The notes under the pieces: generated by a model | The model's database searches: none | Seen by the model: the letters and a program-made list of their open reading frames with translations, nothing else | Told to the model about the DNA's origin: nothing | Program-made: the position numbers and the translations under genes | From: a virus | IMG/VR virus record: IMGVR_UViG_3300020732_000013 | Coordinates: 1 to 62,896 of that record | Strand: one strand, 5' to 3' | Length of the DNA: 62,896 bases | Shown here: in pieces, positions 9,516 to 17,401 of the stretch | Numbering within the stretch: position 1 is the first letter of the stretch | Layout: each line of letters opens with the position of its first letter

Positions 9516-10394
9516 TTACTTCTTCTTGCCCCACTTCTTCAAGACATCCGACATGTCCGACTCAGCAGGAGCCTCAGTCGCCTTCGGTGTATCACGCGCC
9601 ACAGGCTCAGAAATGACAACGTCTTCTTCGCGCTGCGGTGCAGCAGCAAACGGCATCGGCTCCATGCCTTCACCTTTGCCTTTGTCCTGCTGAAACACCG
9701 TCATCTTCACAGCGTGGGTCGCAGCAGCGCTCAAGCCCTGATCGCGGATGGTCTCCAGATGCTCAGTCGGCACCGCAGCGGCAGCGGAGAAGAGCAACTT
9801 CGGAACAGGCGAGTTCGTATCGAACTGCATGCGAGTGATGACTCGACCTGCGCTAACATTATTATTAGCCAACATCTGCACGTAGGACTTGAACGGATAC
9901 TTGCCGTTCTCTTCCTTACCGAACACAGACGTCGCCGGAAGAACCAACTGCATGACATCGCCATCCGGATCGTTAGGCAACACCACAGCGGTGCGCCACG
10001 ACAGACGGCAAGCGGTGCCCTGACCCGTGTAGCCCGAACCTTTCACGCTGAACTGGCACTGATCACACGCAGACGCTTGCGGCGTCTTGCACTCAGGATC
10101 CGGCACCTTGCTATTGTTCGACCAACACGTCGGCGATACCTTCGCGCCTTCCTGATAGCCCTGCGTGTACAACGTACGCGCGGGGTTGTGCGCCATCTTT
10201 ACAAAGATGATGTTCATGTGGCGGTCTTCGATAGCAGCGACCTGCTTACCGCCCGACATCTTGCGGAACACGCCGCCCTTGATAGAGATGCGCTTATTGA
10301 AGTTGCTGTTACCCACAACGGCGCGGGTGTCATCGTCAAGCCCCGTCACAACAACGGCCTGACTCTGGATCGCTTTGATTACATCGTAACTCAT
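9516..10394 (-). CDS. Cys-cluster phage protein, possible single-stranded DNA-binding protein
   Basis: 292 residues, start set by a strong AGGAG seven bases before ATG 10394. A mid-protein cluster of five cysteines (PTCWSNN, PECK, CDQCQF, TACRLSW; about residues 89-132) suggests a structural zinc site. The tail is low-complexity (Ala/Pro/Glu) and ends in a basic KKWGKKK. Proteins with a comparable CxxC...GTAC arrangement sit next to helicase and polymerase genes in many phages. A role in coating single-stranded DNA is inferred from position only. Confidence 0.6.
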   Translation of the reverse strand: MSYDVIKAIQSQAVVVTGLDDDTRAVVGNSNFNKRISIKGGVFRKMSGGKQVAAIEDRHMNIIFVKMAHNPARTLYTQGYQEGAKVSPTCWSNNSKVPDPECKTPQASACDQCQFSVKGSGYTGQGTACRLSWRTAVVLPNDPDGDVMQLVLPATSVFGKEENGKYPFKSYVQMLANNNVSAGRVITRMQFDTNSPVPKLLFSAAAAVPTEHLETIRDQGLSAAATHAVKMTVFQQDKGKGEGMEPMPFAAAPQREEDVVISEPVARDTPKATEAPAESDMSDVLKKWGKKK

Positions 10395-10396
10395 GA

Positions 10397-10813
10397 TTAC
10401 TCCTGAATGGATTCTTTAGAGGACTTGCGAATGCTGACAGCAAACTCGCGCATCACATTTACACCGGGGGGAAGACCATCGCCATTATGCTCAGACAAGA
10501 ACTGTTTAAAATTACTCTGGTGGATGCGCTTCTCAAAGAGGTCAACGGCTTGATGCTCAAGCACGAACGCCTTAAAGCCATCCCAATCATTGCAGATGTA
10601 ACGTTCATTCAGTTTGCGGATCACAGTACCGAACTTGGTGTTCAGACTGTTGACCTTAACTTTATTGCAGACCTCAAGCAACGCTGCTTCGATCTGCGCC
10701 ATATCGGATTTGAGGGAGACCATTGCAGCCTCGTGTGCCTTTTCTAAACGATCACGCTCAGTGCGTATCGTCAGATAGACTTCTACTAACTCTTCTACGT
10801 TCACGTCGCTCAT
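10397..10813 (-). CDS. Phage protein with N-terminal coiled coil, unknown
   Basis: 138 residues. The N-terminal half is helical and coiled-coil-like (EVYLTIRTERDRLEKAHE..., about residues 9-50). The second half, TKFGTVIRKLNERYICNDWDGF then FKQFLSEHNGDGLPPGV, looks like a small folded domain. Start ATG 10811-10813 overlaps the stop of the SNF2 helicase gene (ATGA), so it is probably co-translated with it. A partner of helicase or ssDNA-binding protein is plausible; no function can be read from the sequence. Confidence 0.75.
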   Translation of the reverse strand: MSDVNVEELVEVYLTIRTERDRLEKAHEAAMVSLKSDMAQIEAALLEVCNKVKVNSLNTKFGTVIRKLNERYICNDWDGFKAFVLEHQAVDLFEKRIHQSNFKQFLSEHNGDGLPPGVNVMREFAVSIRKSSKESIQE

Positions 10814-12381
10814 ACTTCATTCAACTCCTGTTTATACAGATCAACTAAACTCAGATGTGAATCAACTTTACCTTGCAGCATCTTGTACACACGCCGCTCA
10901 GTCTCCGTACTCTCAAGATGCACAACGGTCATCTTGTTCTTCTGCCCCACACGATCAATACGCGCTACACACTGCATATACGTTTCTACACTCATCACAG
11001 GCGACCAGAATATAACTGTGTCTGCCGCCGTCAACGTAACGCCGTGAGATGCTGACTGCGGTTGAATCACCAACACTTTCGGATCCGGATGGGACTGAAA
11101 GTTCTTGATGATGTCCGCACGATTCTTCGCCGTTACATCGCCCTTGATCACATCATTCGTATAGCCTTCGGCATGCAAGAACTCAGTGATGGGATGGATA
11201 GTATGAAGGTAGGGAACGAATACTACAACCTTGTTTGTGGTCTCTTCTAACACTTCTTTCAATGCATTGAGACGCGGCTTGATGTCGAAATCAATCACAT
11301 TGTGATTGTTCGTATAGACCGCACCACCACTGATCTGTAGCAGTTTGCTCATGCCCGCCGCTGCATTCACAGCGCTGATCTGTTCACCGGCTGCTTCAAT
11401 CAAGAACTGTTTCTTTAATAGACGATAGTAGTGAGCCACCTGTGGCGTGACTGGAACTTCTCTTGTCTGATAGGTCACTGACGGGAGATCCAAGCACTCG
11501 GCCTTAGTGAAACGTATCGCAGGTTGCAACGCAGCAAACACAGTCTTTTGCGCAGTCGGCTTCGGGTTCCACTTAAACTTAGTCACCGGATACATCACAC
11601 GATCACGCCACGCGGTTACGTACTTCGGCACACGCCACGGCGAGATCAAACGCGCCAAGCCGAATGCATCGACAGGAGATTGGGATGCCGGAGTACCCGT
11701 CATCATCCACAAGCGTGTCGATGGCAGCACTAACTTAGACAGCGTCTTCCATCGCTTTGTCGTAGAAGTTTTATAAGCGTTGGCTTCATCAATGATGATC
11801 AGATCGAACTGTGCGTTATACACTTCCTGCGCCACGGTATTGAGACCATCGTAGTTGATGATCACGAACTCGTACGGCCCGTTGATCACCTTCAGACGTT
11901 TGTCTTTATCTCCGTAGGCCACTGTGCAACTACGATGCATCGCGGTCTTGAACACATCATCGCGCCAAGCGCTGTACATGATAGACAATGGACAGACGAT
12001 CAGAACGCGCTTTACGCGCTTCATGTTCATCAGATAGTCCGCAGCCCATATCGCTGCTGATGTCTTGCCTGTACCTGCCTCGTTGAAGCAGAACGCGCGT
12101 CCACGCAGGCTCAAGAATGACGCAGTGGTCTTCTGGTGTTCGAACGGCGTATAGATCCCGGGCCACGCATAGTCACGCAGCATCGGCGACGGGATCTGAG
12201 GCAGTGCAGAATTAGGCTGCTCTGCATCGATCAATGCGGCAAGGGTCTCGGCCTCGCTCTGTTCCCAGTTCACCAGAACTGATGTCTGATGCTTATGACT
12301 CTTCTCTATGTTCTTGATAACTGCTTCGGTCAGACTGTACGGCAACTGTAACTGTAGGGCTACTTCATCGATGACTTGCAT
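10810..12381 (-). CDS. SNF2-family DNA helicase/translocase
   Basis: 523 residues with a full superfamily 2 motif set: Walker A NEAGTGKTSA (100-109), IIIDEAN as motif II (DEAN rather than DEAH, 198-201), MMTGTPAS as motif III (227-233), and an SNF2-type C-terminal core with a GVTLTAADTVIFW segment and ARIDRVGQ as motif VI near residue 480. Phage proteins of this size act as ATP-driven DNA translocases in replication or recombination. It lies between the HNH gene and the coiled-coil gene, close to a RecB-like nuclease and the DNA polymerase, which supports that role. Confidence 0.92.
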   Translation of the reverse strand: MQVIDEVALQLQLPYSLTEAVIKNIEKSHKHQTSVLVNWEQSEAETLAALIDAEQPNSALPQIPSPMLRDYAWPGIYTPFEHQKTTASFLSLRGRAFCFNEAGTGKTSAAIWAADYLMNMKRVKRVLIVCPLSIMYSAWRDDVFKTAMHRSCTVAYGDKDKRLKVINGPYEFVIINYDGLNTVAQEVYNAQFDLIIIDEANAYKTSTTKRWKTLSKLVLPSTRLWMMTGTPASQSPVDAFGLARLISPWRVPKYVTAWRDRVMYPVTKFKWNPKPTAQKTVFAALQPAIRFTKAECLDLPSVTYQTREVPVTPQVAHYYRLLKKQFLIEAAGEQISAVNAAAGMSKLLQISGGAVYTNNHNVIDFDIKPRLNALKEVLEETTNKVVVFVPYLHTIHPITEFLHAEGYTNDVIKGDVTAKNRADIIKNFQSHPDPKVLVIQPQSASHGVTLTAADTVIFWSPVMSVETYMQCVARIDRVGQKNKMTVVHLESTETERRVYKMLQGKVDSHLSLVDLYKQELNEV

Positions 12382-12387
12382 AAACTC

Positions 12388-12648
12388 TCACTTCATTGAA
12401 CTGTCGCTGTTCCGTTTGAATGAACGGTTCTTGTGCGGCGACTCTAAACGAACGCCGTCTTTATTGGAACCGCCTTTGCTCAACGCTTTGACGTGAGCAA
12501 CGTCTTTACCTTTACGGCTAATGCCTTTCTTATCTATCGCATTGCGCGCACGTTGGCGCTCCATGCGATCCTCGTGTTCGCCTCGTGCAAGTTGCATCTG
12601 ATACTCGTGCTTGTACGGGCGTTTCTTGTTGACGTAAGTACCCATCAT
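12388..12648 (-). CDS. Small HNH-like endonuclease
   Basis: 86 residues. The C-terminal half, GKDVAHVKALSKGGSN then LESPHKNRSF, matches the phage HNH pattern (DH...L..GG.N...NL......NR), but the usual Asp-His is Ala-His here. The N-terminal half is basic and Arg-rich. Tandem ATG codons start it (12648 and 12645); GGAG spacing favours the second. It overlaps the stop of the RecB-like nuclease gene. Likely binds and nicks DNA; activity is uncertain because of the altered first catalytic pair. Confidence 0.75.
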   Translation of the reverse strand: MMGTYVNKKRPYKHEYQMQLARGEHEDRMERQRARNAIDKKGISRKGKDVAHVKALSKGGSNKDGVRLESPHKNRSFKRNSDSSMK

Positions 12649-13292
12649 CGCTCCTTATGAAATTCACAGGCGGTGACCGGACACCATCCACACAATGGCG
12701 TGGGGTTCACGGGCCACCAATTGGTTTGAACGCTGTGTTCAAGACGCTTCAATTCCGGTTCGAACGCGCCCCACAACGGCTGACCTCGGGTGTACTCTTC
12801 CTTTATGAAACTATTATATGCAACGAACAACAGACCGGCGTGGACTCGCTGAACATCTTTAAAGTGCGCGAACGTCATCAACGCCATCAGTTTGAGTTGC
12901 TTCGTGTCGGGATACTTGTTGCTCCCGGTCTTGTAGTCGACGATGTAGGCAGTGTCTTCATCGATGACCATGAAGTCGACGATGCCACGTACCCAATAGT
13001 CGGGCGAATCAAACTCACAAGCGAGTTTGTCTGCACTGAGCGCCATTTTGTATTCGAGGTATCGTTCACCGGGAATCTCCAATAAGGCGTCGATCAGCGG
13101 CTTGAATTTCTGATAGAACTTTGGCAACTCGGTGCCATCGCGCGCGTAATCTTCCAACGCTTTGTGAACGTCGGTTCCATACTGCATCTGCTGTGAAACT
13201 TTTACCTCGTAGTTCTTGAGATTCTTCACCTCGTTGAACTGACGTGGACAGTTCCCATACTGCTTCAAGCCGCTGAATGACCACTTAATCAT
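12645..13292 (-). CDS. PD-(D/E)XK nuclease of the RecB/Cas4 type with predicted Fe-S cluster
   Basis: 215 residues from ATG 13290-13292, which overlaps the upstream stop (TAATG) behind GAGGAA. Seen: C15 in NCPRQF, H43 in GTDVHKALEDY, D106 in RGIVDFM, and D119/K121 in VDYKTG, i.e. the H-D-DxK active site. C201, C204 and C209 (CGWCPVTAC) plus C15 make the four-cysteine iron-sulfur signature of AddB/Cas4 nucleases. Probably processes DNA ends with the SNF2 helicase encoded just downstream. A longer reading from 13379 is possible but would overlap the upstream gene by 87 bases. Confidence 0.9.
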   Translation of the reverse strand: MIKWSFSGLKQYGNCPRQFNEVKNLKNYEVKVSQQMQYGTDVHKALEDYARDGTELPKFYQKFKPLIDALLEIPGERYLEYKMALSADKLACEFDSPDYWVRGIVDFMVIDEDTAYIVDYKTGSNKYPDTKQLKLMALMTFAHFKDVQRVHAGLLFVAYNSFIKEEYTRGQPLWGAFEPELKRLEHSVQTNWWPVNPTPLCGWCPVTACEFHKER

Positions 13293-13525
13293 TATTCCTC
13301 TTCTTTCGGCTTGCCCAGTTTGATGAACACCGGAGTGTTTCTTCCGGCCCATGCCCCGGTGACGTTGAAGTCCATCCACTCAACGGCCTCGTCATGAGAC
13401 ATCTTATCGCGCTGCGTTAGGATGCTAACGCACTTGTCCCAATCGTAAACCGCCAACTGTGTGTTGAACTGATAGCCCACACCAATCAGCGCGTCTTCAA
13501 AGCCGTTCGCGTACAGCGCTTCCAT
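13292..13525 (-). CDS. Conserved phage protein, 77 residues, unknown
   Basis: Start ATG 13523-13525 overlaps the polymerase stop (TAATG), and its own TAA overlaps the start of the RecB-like nuclease, so three genes are coupled. The core MSHDEAVEWMDFNVTGAWAGRNTPVFI is of a type seen in many phage and bacterial small proteins of unknown function. A copy of the phage's 20-bp palindrome is embedded here (13413-13432) and encodes CVSILTQ. Confidence 0.8.
   Translation of the reverse strand: MEALYANGFEDALIGVGYQFNTQLAVYDWDKCVSILTQRDKMSHDEAVEWMDFNVTGAWAGRNTPVFIKLGKPKEEE
13413..13432. promoter_or_regulatory. Dispersed palindrome, copy A (inside a coding gene)
   Basis: Arms TGCGTTAG and CTAACGCA with a four-base spacer (GATG on plus). 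It is the same palindrome as at 22644, 24248, 24747 and 26323, but here it lies about 93 bases inside the 77-residue gene and is translated. Retaining all 16 arm bases in a coding region argues for a protein-binding or RNA-hairpin role. Confidence 0.7.
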
Positions 13526-15390
13526 TAACAGTCTCCGTAAGATTTACCCCACTTCGCCTCGCAAGCAATGGGTAAACCCTCTGCCCAATCCGGCGGCGTC
13601 GACATGCACAAGATGACATATTCTAGCGCGGACTCCAACTGATCATCGGGAACTACTGCGACGGCGGCGTCATGTACGGTCAGGGCGATTGTGTACCGCT
13701 CGGCGATCTTCAGCATCTGTTCGCCTACGATAATTCTAGCCAGACCCTGCACGACGTTCTCGACGACGCCGCCGCCCCAAATATTCACAGGCCCACGGCG
13801 AGAGTCATAGATCATCTTCTCCTCGTGCATTCGCAGTCGCGGGTAACGGATGTACAGGCCGTTGGGTAATTGAATGCCAATGCCTCCATCCACCCAGACA
13901 GGCGAGACGCCATCGGACGTCTTAACGCCTAACCGGAATGTCCCGTTCTTATGCATGAGAGTGCGCAACGCATTCTCCGCATCGCGCCACAAGTCCGTAA
14001 TGTATGAGTTGTCTTCTCGATACATGCTCACGATGTCTTTGCACTTCTCGACTGTCAGTTCCGCGCCGCCCAGTTTCAGCGTGTGCTGTAACTTGATCGC
14101 GCCCGTGCCATAGCCCAGACCCAAGATGCAGGTCTTGCCAACGAAACGTTCCACAGGATCTGCTTTCGTTATCTGTCGCCTAAAAATCTTTGTAGCGAAT
14201 TCGCAATAGACGTCCTGCTTCTCGCGGAACTTCTTTACCAGATCCTTTTGCCCCGACAACCATGCAAGCACACGCGCTTCAATCTGCGAGGAGTCACAGT
14301 TGATGATCGTGTGCCCGGGCGGGGCAATGATCGCGTTCTTCAGAGTTTTCTTGGCTTTATCACGGCTCGGAAGATTTTGAAAATTGACGCTATCAAGGCC
14401 ACTCCAACGCCCAGTATGAGCGCCGTAATAACGCAGAGGGACAGGAAGATACCCGCGATTGCGGCCCCCAATCCCAATAAAACGTCCAATACGACTCTCC
14501 TCCAGTGTTGACTTAGTTCCAAGACGAACTCCGCATAACTGCTGAATAACTGGATTGTCATGCTCTTGAAGGTCAATGAATCCTTGGTCGGTTTTTGCGA
14601 GTGCATACGTGTTCTTGCCTGTAGTAGGGCTGACTTTAGTAGGAGGCTCAACGCCAAACGACCGCAGTACATCAGCGAACTGCTTGTTACTCGCCAGTTT
14701 CTGACGGACGATTTCGGTGTCCTCAGTATCTAGAATTATCTTAAGCGTGTTCAGCAGGTCTTGCTTTTGTTCGCGGACTTGCTCAAGTCTTTCGACAAGG
14801 AGCGCATCGTCGACTTGGAGTGTCGGCTCGGTGTACATACGTACTGTGAGGTCGATGAGTTTGTATTCAGAATCAGGGAAGGCTTGTGAAAGACACCCGA
14901 ACAATCGGTGAGTGAGATCAACATCATTCCGGCAATACAGACCATACCGCTCAAGAGAAACTTGATCGAAATCCACACGACGTTTGCCAAGAGCATTAAT
15001 AACTTCATCGCCTTTTTCCCCTATGCCGTAACGCAATGCCAGTGCTTTGAGGCTTCCACCCGCCTCGACACCATGGATCGCGCGCGCCATCGACAACGTA
15101 TCGAACCAGAACCCCGGCTTGATGCCGTAGCGCCACGACAGGATCGCGCCGTCGAATAGAGTGTTATGGCAGAGGATGGCGCAGTCAGACGCAACCACTT
15201 GCAGTTCTTCCATCTCGTCGTTGAACTCTTCCGTCCCTGCTACAAGCCATTTCGTATGGTTGTCATCCCACTTGATACCCACGCCGATCACTTCAAAGCG
15301 TGGGTCGTTGACGTACTCTTCCGTGGTCATCTTCGACAGGCTGTAGTCCTTGTCGTAGTACGTTTCAAAGTCAATGGTGATGATGCTCAT
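13525..15390 (-). CDS. Family A DNA polymerase with 3'-5' exonuclease domain
   Basis: 621 residues from ATG 15388-15390, behind AAGGAGAA; the 11 codons upstream are not needed. D7 and E9 (ITIDFET) are exonuclease motif I, and NDVDLT marks motif III. Polymerase motifs: A INCDSSQIEARVLAW (near 363), B with RxxxKxxxxxxxYG (RFVGKTCILGLGYG, near 420), and C TVHDAAVAV (near 573). The residue four past the motif B lysine, equivalent to E. coli Pol I Phe762, is Leu. This is the replicative polymerase, working with the primase-helicase at 6302. Confidence 0.95.
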   Translation of the reverse strand: MSIITIDFETYYDKDYSLSKMTTEEYVNDPRFEVIGVGIKWDDNHTKWLVAGTEEFNDEMEELQVVASDCAILCHNTLFDGAILSWRYGIKPGFWFDTLSMARAIHGVEAGGSLKALALRYGIGEKGDEVINALGKRRVDFDQVSLERYGLYCRNDVDLTHRLFGCLSQAFPDSEYKLIDLTVRMYTEPTLQVDDALLVERLEQVREQKQDLLNTLKIILDTEDTEIVRQKLASNKQFADVLRSFGVEPPTKVSPTTGKNTYALAKTDQGFIDLQEHDNPVIQQLCGVRLGTKSTLEESRIGRFIGIGGRNRGYLPVPLRYYGAHTGRWSGLDSVNFQNLPSRDKAKKTLKNAIIAPPGHTIINCDSSQIEARVLAWLSGQKDLVKKFREKQDVYCEFATKIFRRQITKADPVERFVGKTCILGLGYGTGAIKLQHTLKLGGAELTVEKCKDIVSMYREDNSYITDLWRDAENALRTLMHKNGTFRLGVKTSDGVSPVWVDGGIGIQLPNGLYIRYPRLRMHEEKMIYDSRRGPVNIWGGGVVENVVQGLARIIVGEQMLKIAERYTIALTVHDAAVAVVPDDQLESALEYVILCMSTPPDWAEGLPIACEAKWGKSYGDC

Positions 15391-15512
15391 GGCTTCTTCT
15401 CCTTGGCTAAACAATCTGCGCACTTGAACCGCTGCGGGTGGTTATAGCCACCCAACAGCGGCTTACTCTGCTTGCAGGTCTTGCACGTCCGCATGATCCA
15501 ATTCTTATTCAT
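15387..15512 (-). CDS. 41-residue zinc-ribbon-like protein
   Basis: ATG 15510-15512 to TGA 15387-15389. The sequence carries CKTC and CADC separated by 17 residues, a four-cysteine zinc site, with a basic C-terminus (AKEKKP). Its start overlaps the upstream stop (ATGA), and its stop overlaps the polymerase start (ATGA). It also carries the polymerase Shine-Dalgarno in its last codons, so its translation probably controls that of the polymerase. Too short for most gene finders. Confidence 0.75.
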   Translation of the reverse strand: MNKNWIMRTCKTCKQSKPLLGGYNHPQRFKCADCLAKEKKP

Positions 15513-15694
15513 ACTGTTGGCGCTAGGTCAGCCAACTTTTCCACATCCGCTTCAGTTGGGTGTTGAAAGCCGCTAATACGGCTGTAATGCTCAATGAGGT
15601 AGTCAAGATCGTTGTGTACTTTGATTGCAGCATCTTCTTCGTCATCTGCGAACACGTAGACCCGCGCGGTCACGCAATACCGTTTCTCGTCCAT
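15509..15694 (-). CDS. Small acidic protein, 61 residues
   Basis: MDEKRYCVTARVYVFADDEEDAA... reads as a beta strand then a helix. ATG 15692-15694 lies behind GGAGG with good spacing, and the TGA overlaps the zinc-ribbon start (ATGA). Small proteins with this CVTARVYVFADDEEDA pattern occur in phages; no function known to me. Confidence 0.7.
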   Translation of the reverse strand: MDEKRYCVTARVYVFADDEEDAAIKVHNDLDYLIEHYSRISGFQHPTEADVEKLADLAPTV

Positions 15695-15695
15695 C

Positions 15696-15791
15696 TCACG
15701 TCCTCCATTTCATACCGCAATCGTTCGCCATCCGTATAGACAAGAGCGTGATCAGTAGTTTAATGAACTGCTCATCCGTGGTTGTCGTCAT
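15696..15791 (-). CDS. Possible 31-residue peptide gene
   Basis: ATG 15789-15791 to TGA 15696-15698. The start overlaps the upstream stop (ATGA) behind GAGGAA, and the frame fills the otherwise empty gap to the next gene. The product has a hydrophobic middle (FIKLLITLLSIRMA) and a basic tail. Support is the ribosome site and perfect fit between neighbours only; no homology recognised. Confidence 0.45.
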   Translation of the reverse strand: MTTTTDEQFIKLLITLLSIRMANDCGMKWRT

Positions 15792-16087
15792 GACTGTTTC
15801 CTCATTAGATTCTTGATCACATCTTCCAAGCCGATCACCTTGTCGCGTTCCTGTTGCAACGTGCGCAGCAATCGATCGCGCTCAATTCTAAAGCGTTCGA
15901 TGTCACGATGCGCAACGGCTAACGCTTCACGCAGCCGCATGAGATCGCCCATCGCGCGTATCTCTTGCTTGAGTTCTTCCACCCAGACAGGCGGAGGCAG
16001 TACAGGCGCGGTCATCTCCCGCTCCAAGTCCTGTATCTGCCCCTGCTTCGATCCCTTACCGCTTAGGGTAAACATCGTCATCTCCAT
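15788..16087 (-). CDS. Coiled-coil protein, about 95-99 residues
   Basis: Three in-frame ATGs (16087, 16081, 16075) precede the body; the last, giving MFTLSGKG, has the best Shine-Dalgarno (TGGAG, seven bases away). From about residue 35 to the end it is a continuous charged helix (REALAVAHRDIERFRIERDRLL...) typical of a coiled coil. It overlaps the small hydrophobic gene upstream and is coupled to the 31-residue frame downstream. Function unknown. Confidence 0.7.
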   Translation of the reverse strand: MEMTMFTLSGKGSKQGQIQDLEREMTAPVLPPPVWVEELKQEIRAMGDLMRLREALAVAHRDIERFRIERDRLLRTLQQERDKVIGLEDVIKNLMRKQS

Positions 16088-16181
16088 ACGTTATGTACAT
16101 GAACGCCACAAGCAATGCTGCGTAGCCCCAATGACCTGTCACCAATAGACAGGTCAATAAGATGACGAATGCCGCGCCCAT
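16056..16181 (-). CDS. 41-residue membrane protein
   Basis: ATG 16179-16181 overlaps the TAA of the upstream gene (TAATG); TAA at 16056-16058. The first 31 residues are hydrophobic: AAFVILLTCLLVTG then YAALLVAFMYI, enough for one membrane helix or a short hairpin. The end is acidic then basic (GDDDVYPKR). It overlaps the coiled-coil gene start. Could be an early inner-membrane effector; that is inference from composition. Confidence 0.6.
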   Translation of the reverse strand: MGAAFVILLTCLLVTGHWGYAALLVAFMYITYGDDDVYPKR

Positions 16182-16399
16182 TAGAGGATCAAACTCGTTT
16201 GCTCTGGCTCATTCGCCGTGTCAGGCTGCGACGGCGCTTCGATGGTCGGGATCTCCTGCCAACGCGCGTTGCCCGTCTGCTGAAAGCCCTGCGGACTGTT
16301 GTAGCCTTCGACCCACAATTGGCAAAGCAGAGCGTTGCCGTTGTGCTGTTTGATCCACGCGATCTGTGCAGTGGGTTGCCACTGCGTGAAATTACTCAT
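16181..16399 (-). CDS. 72-residue protein, unknown
   Basis: Start overlaps the upstream stop (ATGA) and stop overlaps the small membrane gene start (TAATG). The N-terminal part (WQPTAQIAWIKQHNGNALLCQLWVEGYN) looks like a short beta sheet; the C-terminal 25 residues are Pro/Glu/Gln-rich and probably disordered. No family recognised. Confidence 0.65.
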   Translation of the reverse strand: MSNFTQWQPTAQIAWIKQHNGNALLCQLWVEGYNSPQGFQQTGNARWQEIPTIEAPSQPDTANEPEQTSLIL

Positions 16400-16905
16400 G
16401 AATTAAACCCCGCGAGTGCTGCGCGTAGCGCTTCGATCTTCTTGTTATCCAGTTCAATCTTAGACAACGCAGTGTCGAGTTCAGCGAGGCAGTCGAGTGC
16501 CTCTTGGACTTTCGCTCTCGCCATCTGGATTGGAGACATGGGCTTGATATCTTCGACTGTAGTTACGACGGACTTCACTGTTTCTTCCTCAACTATGGTA
16601 AATGGATATTCTGATTGACCGGAATCGTCGCCATCGGACTCTGCGTCCAACTGTTCCAACGCCTCCTTCAGTCGATTCTTGGGCTTTACTTCAGGGTCAA
16701 ATGACACGCCAATCTTTTTAAGATTGGAGACTGCGTTACGGTATGCATGTGGATCGCCGCAGCGACGCAGGTGAACCATTCCTTTACCGTCTTTGGCATA
16801 CACGGTAGCAGTGCTGTTGTCTCTGTTGGGTGACCAACGAAACCCCTGATCTCCCGCAATGCGCAGGAGATCATTGATGTTACCTTGTAGACTCATTTTA
16901 CCCAT
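16396..16905 (-). CDS. 169-residue early protein, unknown
   Basis: ATG 16905 (GGGAG ten bases upstream) or the internal ATG 16896 may start it. The first ~65 residues (NINDLLRIAGDQGFRWSPNR... KGMVHLRRCGDPHAYRNAVSNL) form a basic, compact-looking domain possibly binding nucleic acid. The middle is acidic, and the last 45 residues form a helix (ALDCLAELDTALSKIELDNK). It overlaps the DUF3310 gene by eight bases and is coupled to the 72-residue gene. Confidence 0.7.
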   Translation of the reverse strand: MGKMSLQGNINDLLRIAGDQGFRWSPNRDNSTATVYAKDGKGMVHLRRCGDPHAYRNAVSNLKKIGVSFDPEVKPKNRLKEALEQLDAESDGDDSGQSEYPFTIVEEETVKSVVTTVEDIKPMSPIQMARAKVQEALDCLAELDTALSKIELDNKKIEALRAALAGFNS

Positions 16906-17401
16906 AGCGGCTGATCTCCCGGGCGAGATACCACTGCGCTTTCTTCAGATCTTCAAGACCGTTCTTACCAACGTGACGCAGTACGTACTTGATCACGTTG
17001 CCCAAACGATAGTTGAGATCAAACGCTTCGATGACATCCACCGCTTCGATGCCGTTACGCTTGTAATGATCCGGGTTGATCGGATCAGAGATGACAAAGT
17101 ACGGTGGCTCAACCGGAAACGGTTCTGCCTGAGCAAGTAGTTCAGAGATATTAGTCTTCTCGGCGTACAGCGGCTCCTGCAAGGCGTGCATCATTGCCGA
17201 CTTCGTTACTTCTAAATGCTTCGTCATCGTGTCGAGATACTTATCCCCAACCTTCTTGTCAGACTCTTCGCGCATCTTGCGGTGGATCTGATAGACCAAT
17301 GCTTTGGTGCAGCCTACCTTCTTCACGATGGTGTCTGCCGTAAGATCTTTCTTGAGCAGTTCACGCACTTGTACTGACTTGTTCAACTTCTTCTTCACCA
17401 C
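16898..17401 (-). CDS. DUF3310 protein with N-terminal HTH-like region
   Basis: 167 residues, GTG start at 17399-17401. The C-terminal 65 residues (PINPDHYKRNGIEAVDVIEAF, then GNVIKYVLRH and KNGLEDLKKAQWYL) match DUF3310, which occurs in many phages and in T7 gp1.7, a nucleotide kinase. The N-terminal 50 residues (DLTADTIVKKVGCTKALVYQIHRKM) resemble a helix-turn-helix, so this may be a fusion. Whether it acts on nucleotides or on DNA is not decided by sequence alone. Confidence 0.85.
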   Translation of the reverse strand: MVKKKLNKSVQVRELLKKDLTADTIVKKVGCTKALVYQIHRKMREESDKKVGDKYLDTMTKHLEVTKSAMMHALQEPLYAEKTNISELLAQAEPFPVEPPYFVISDPINPDHYKRNGIEAVDVIEAFDLNYRLGNVIKYVLRHVGKNGLEDLKKAQWYLAREISRYG

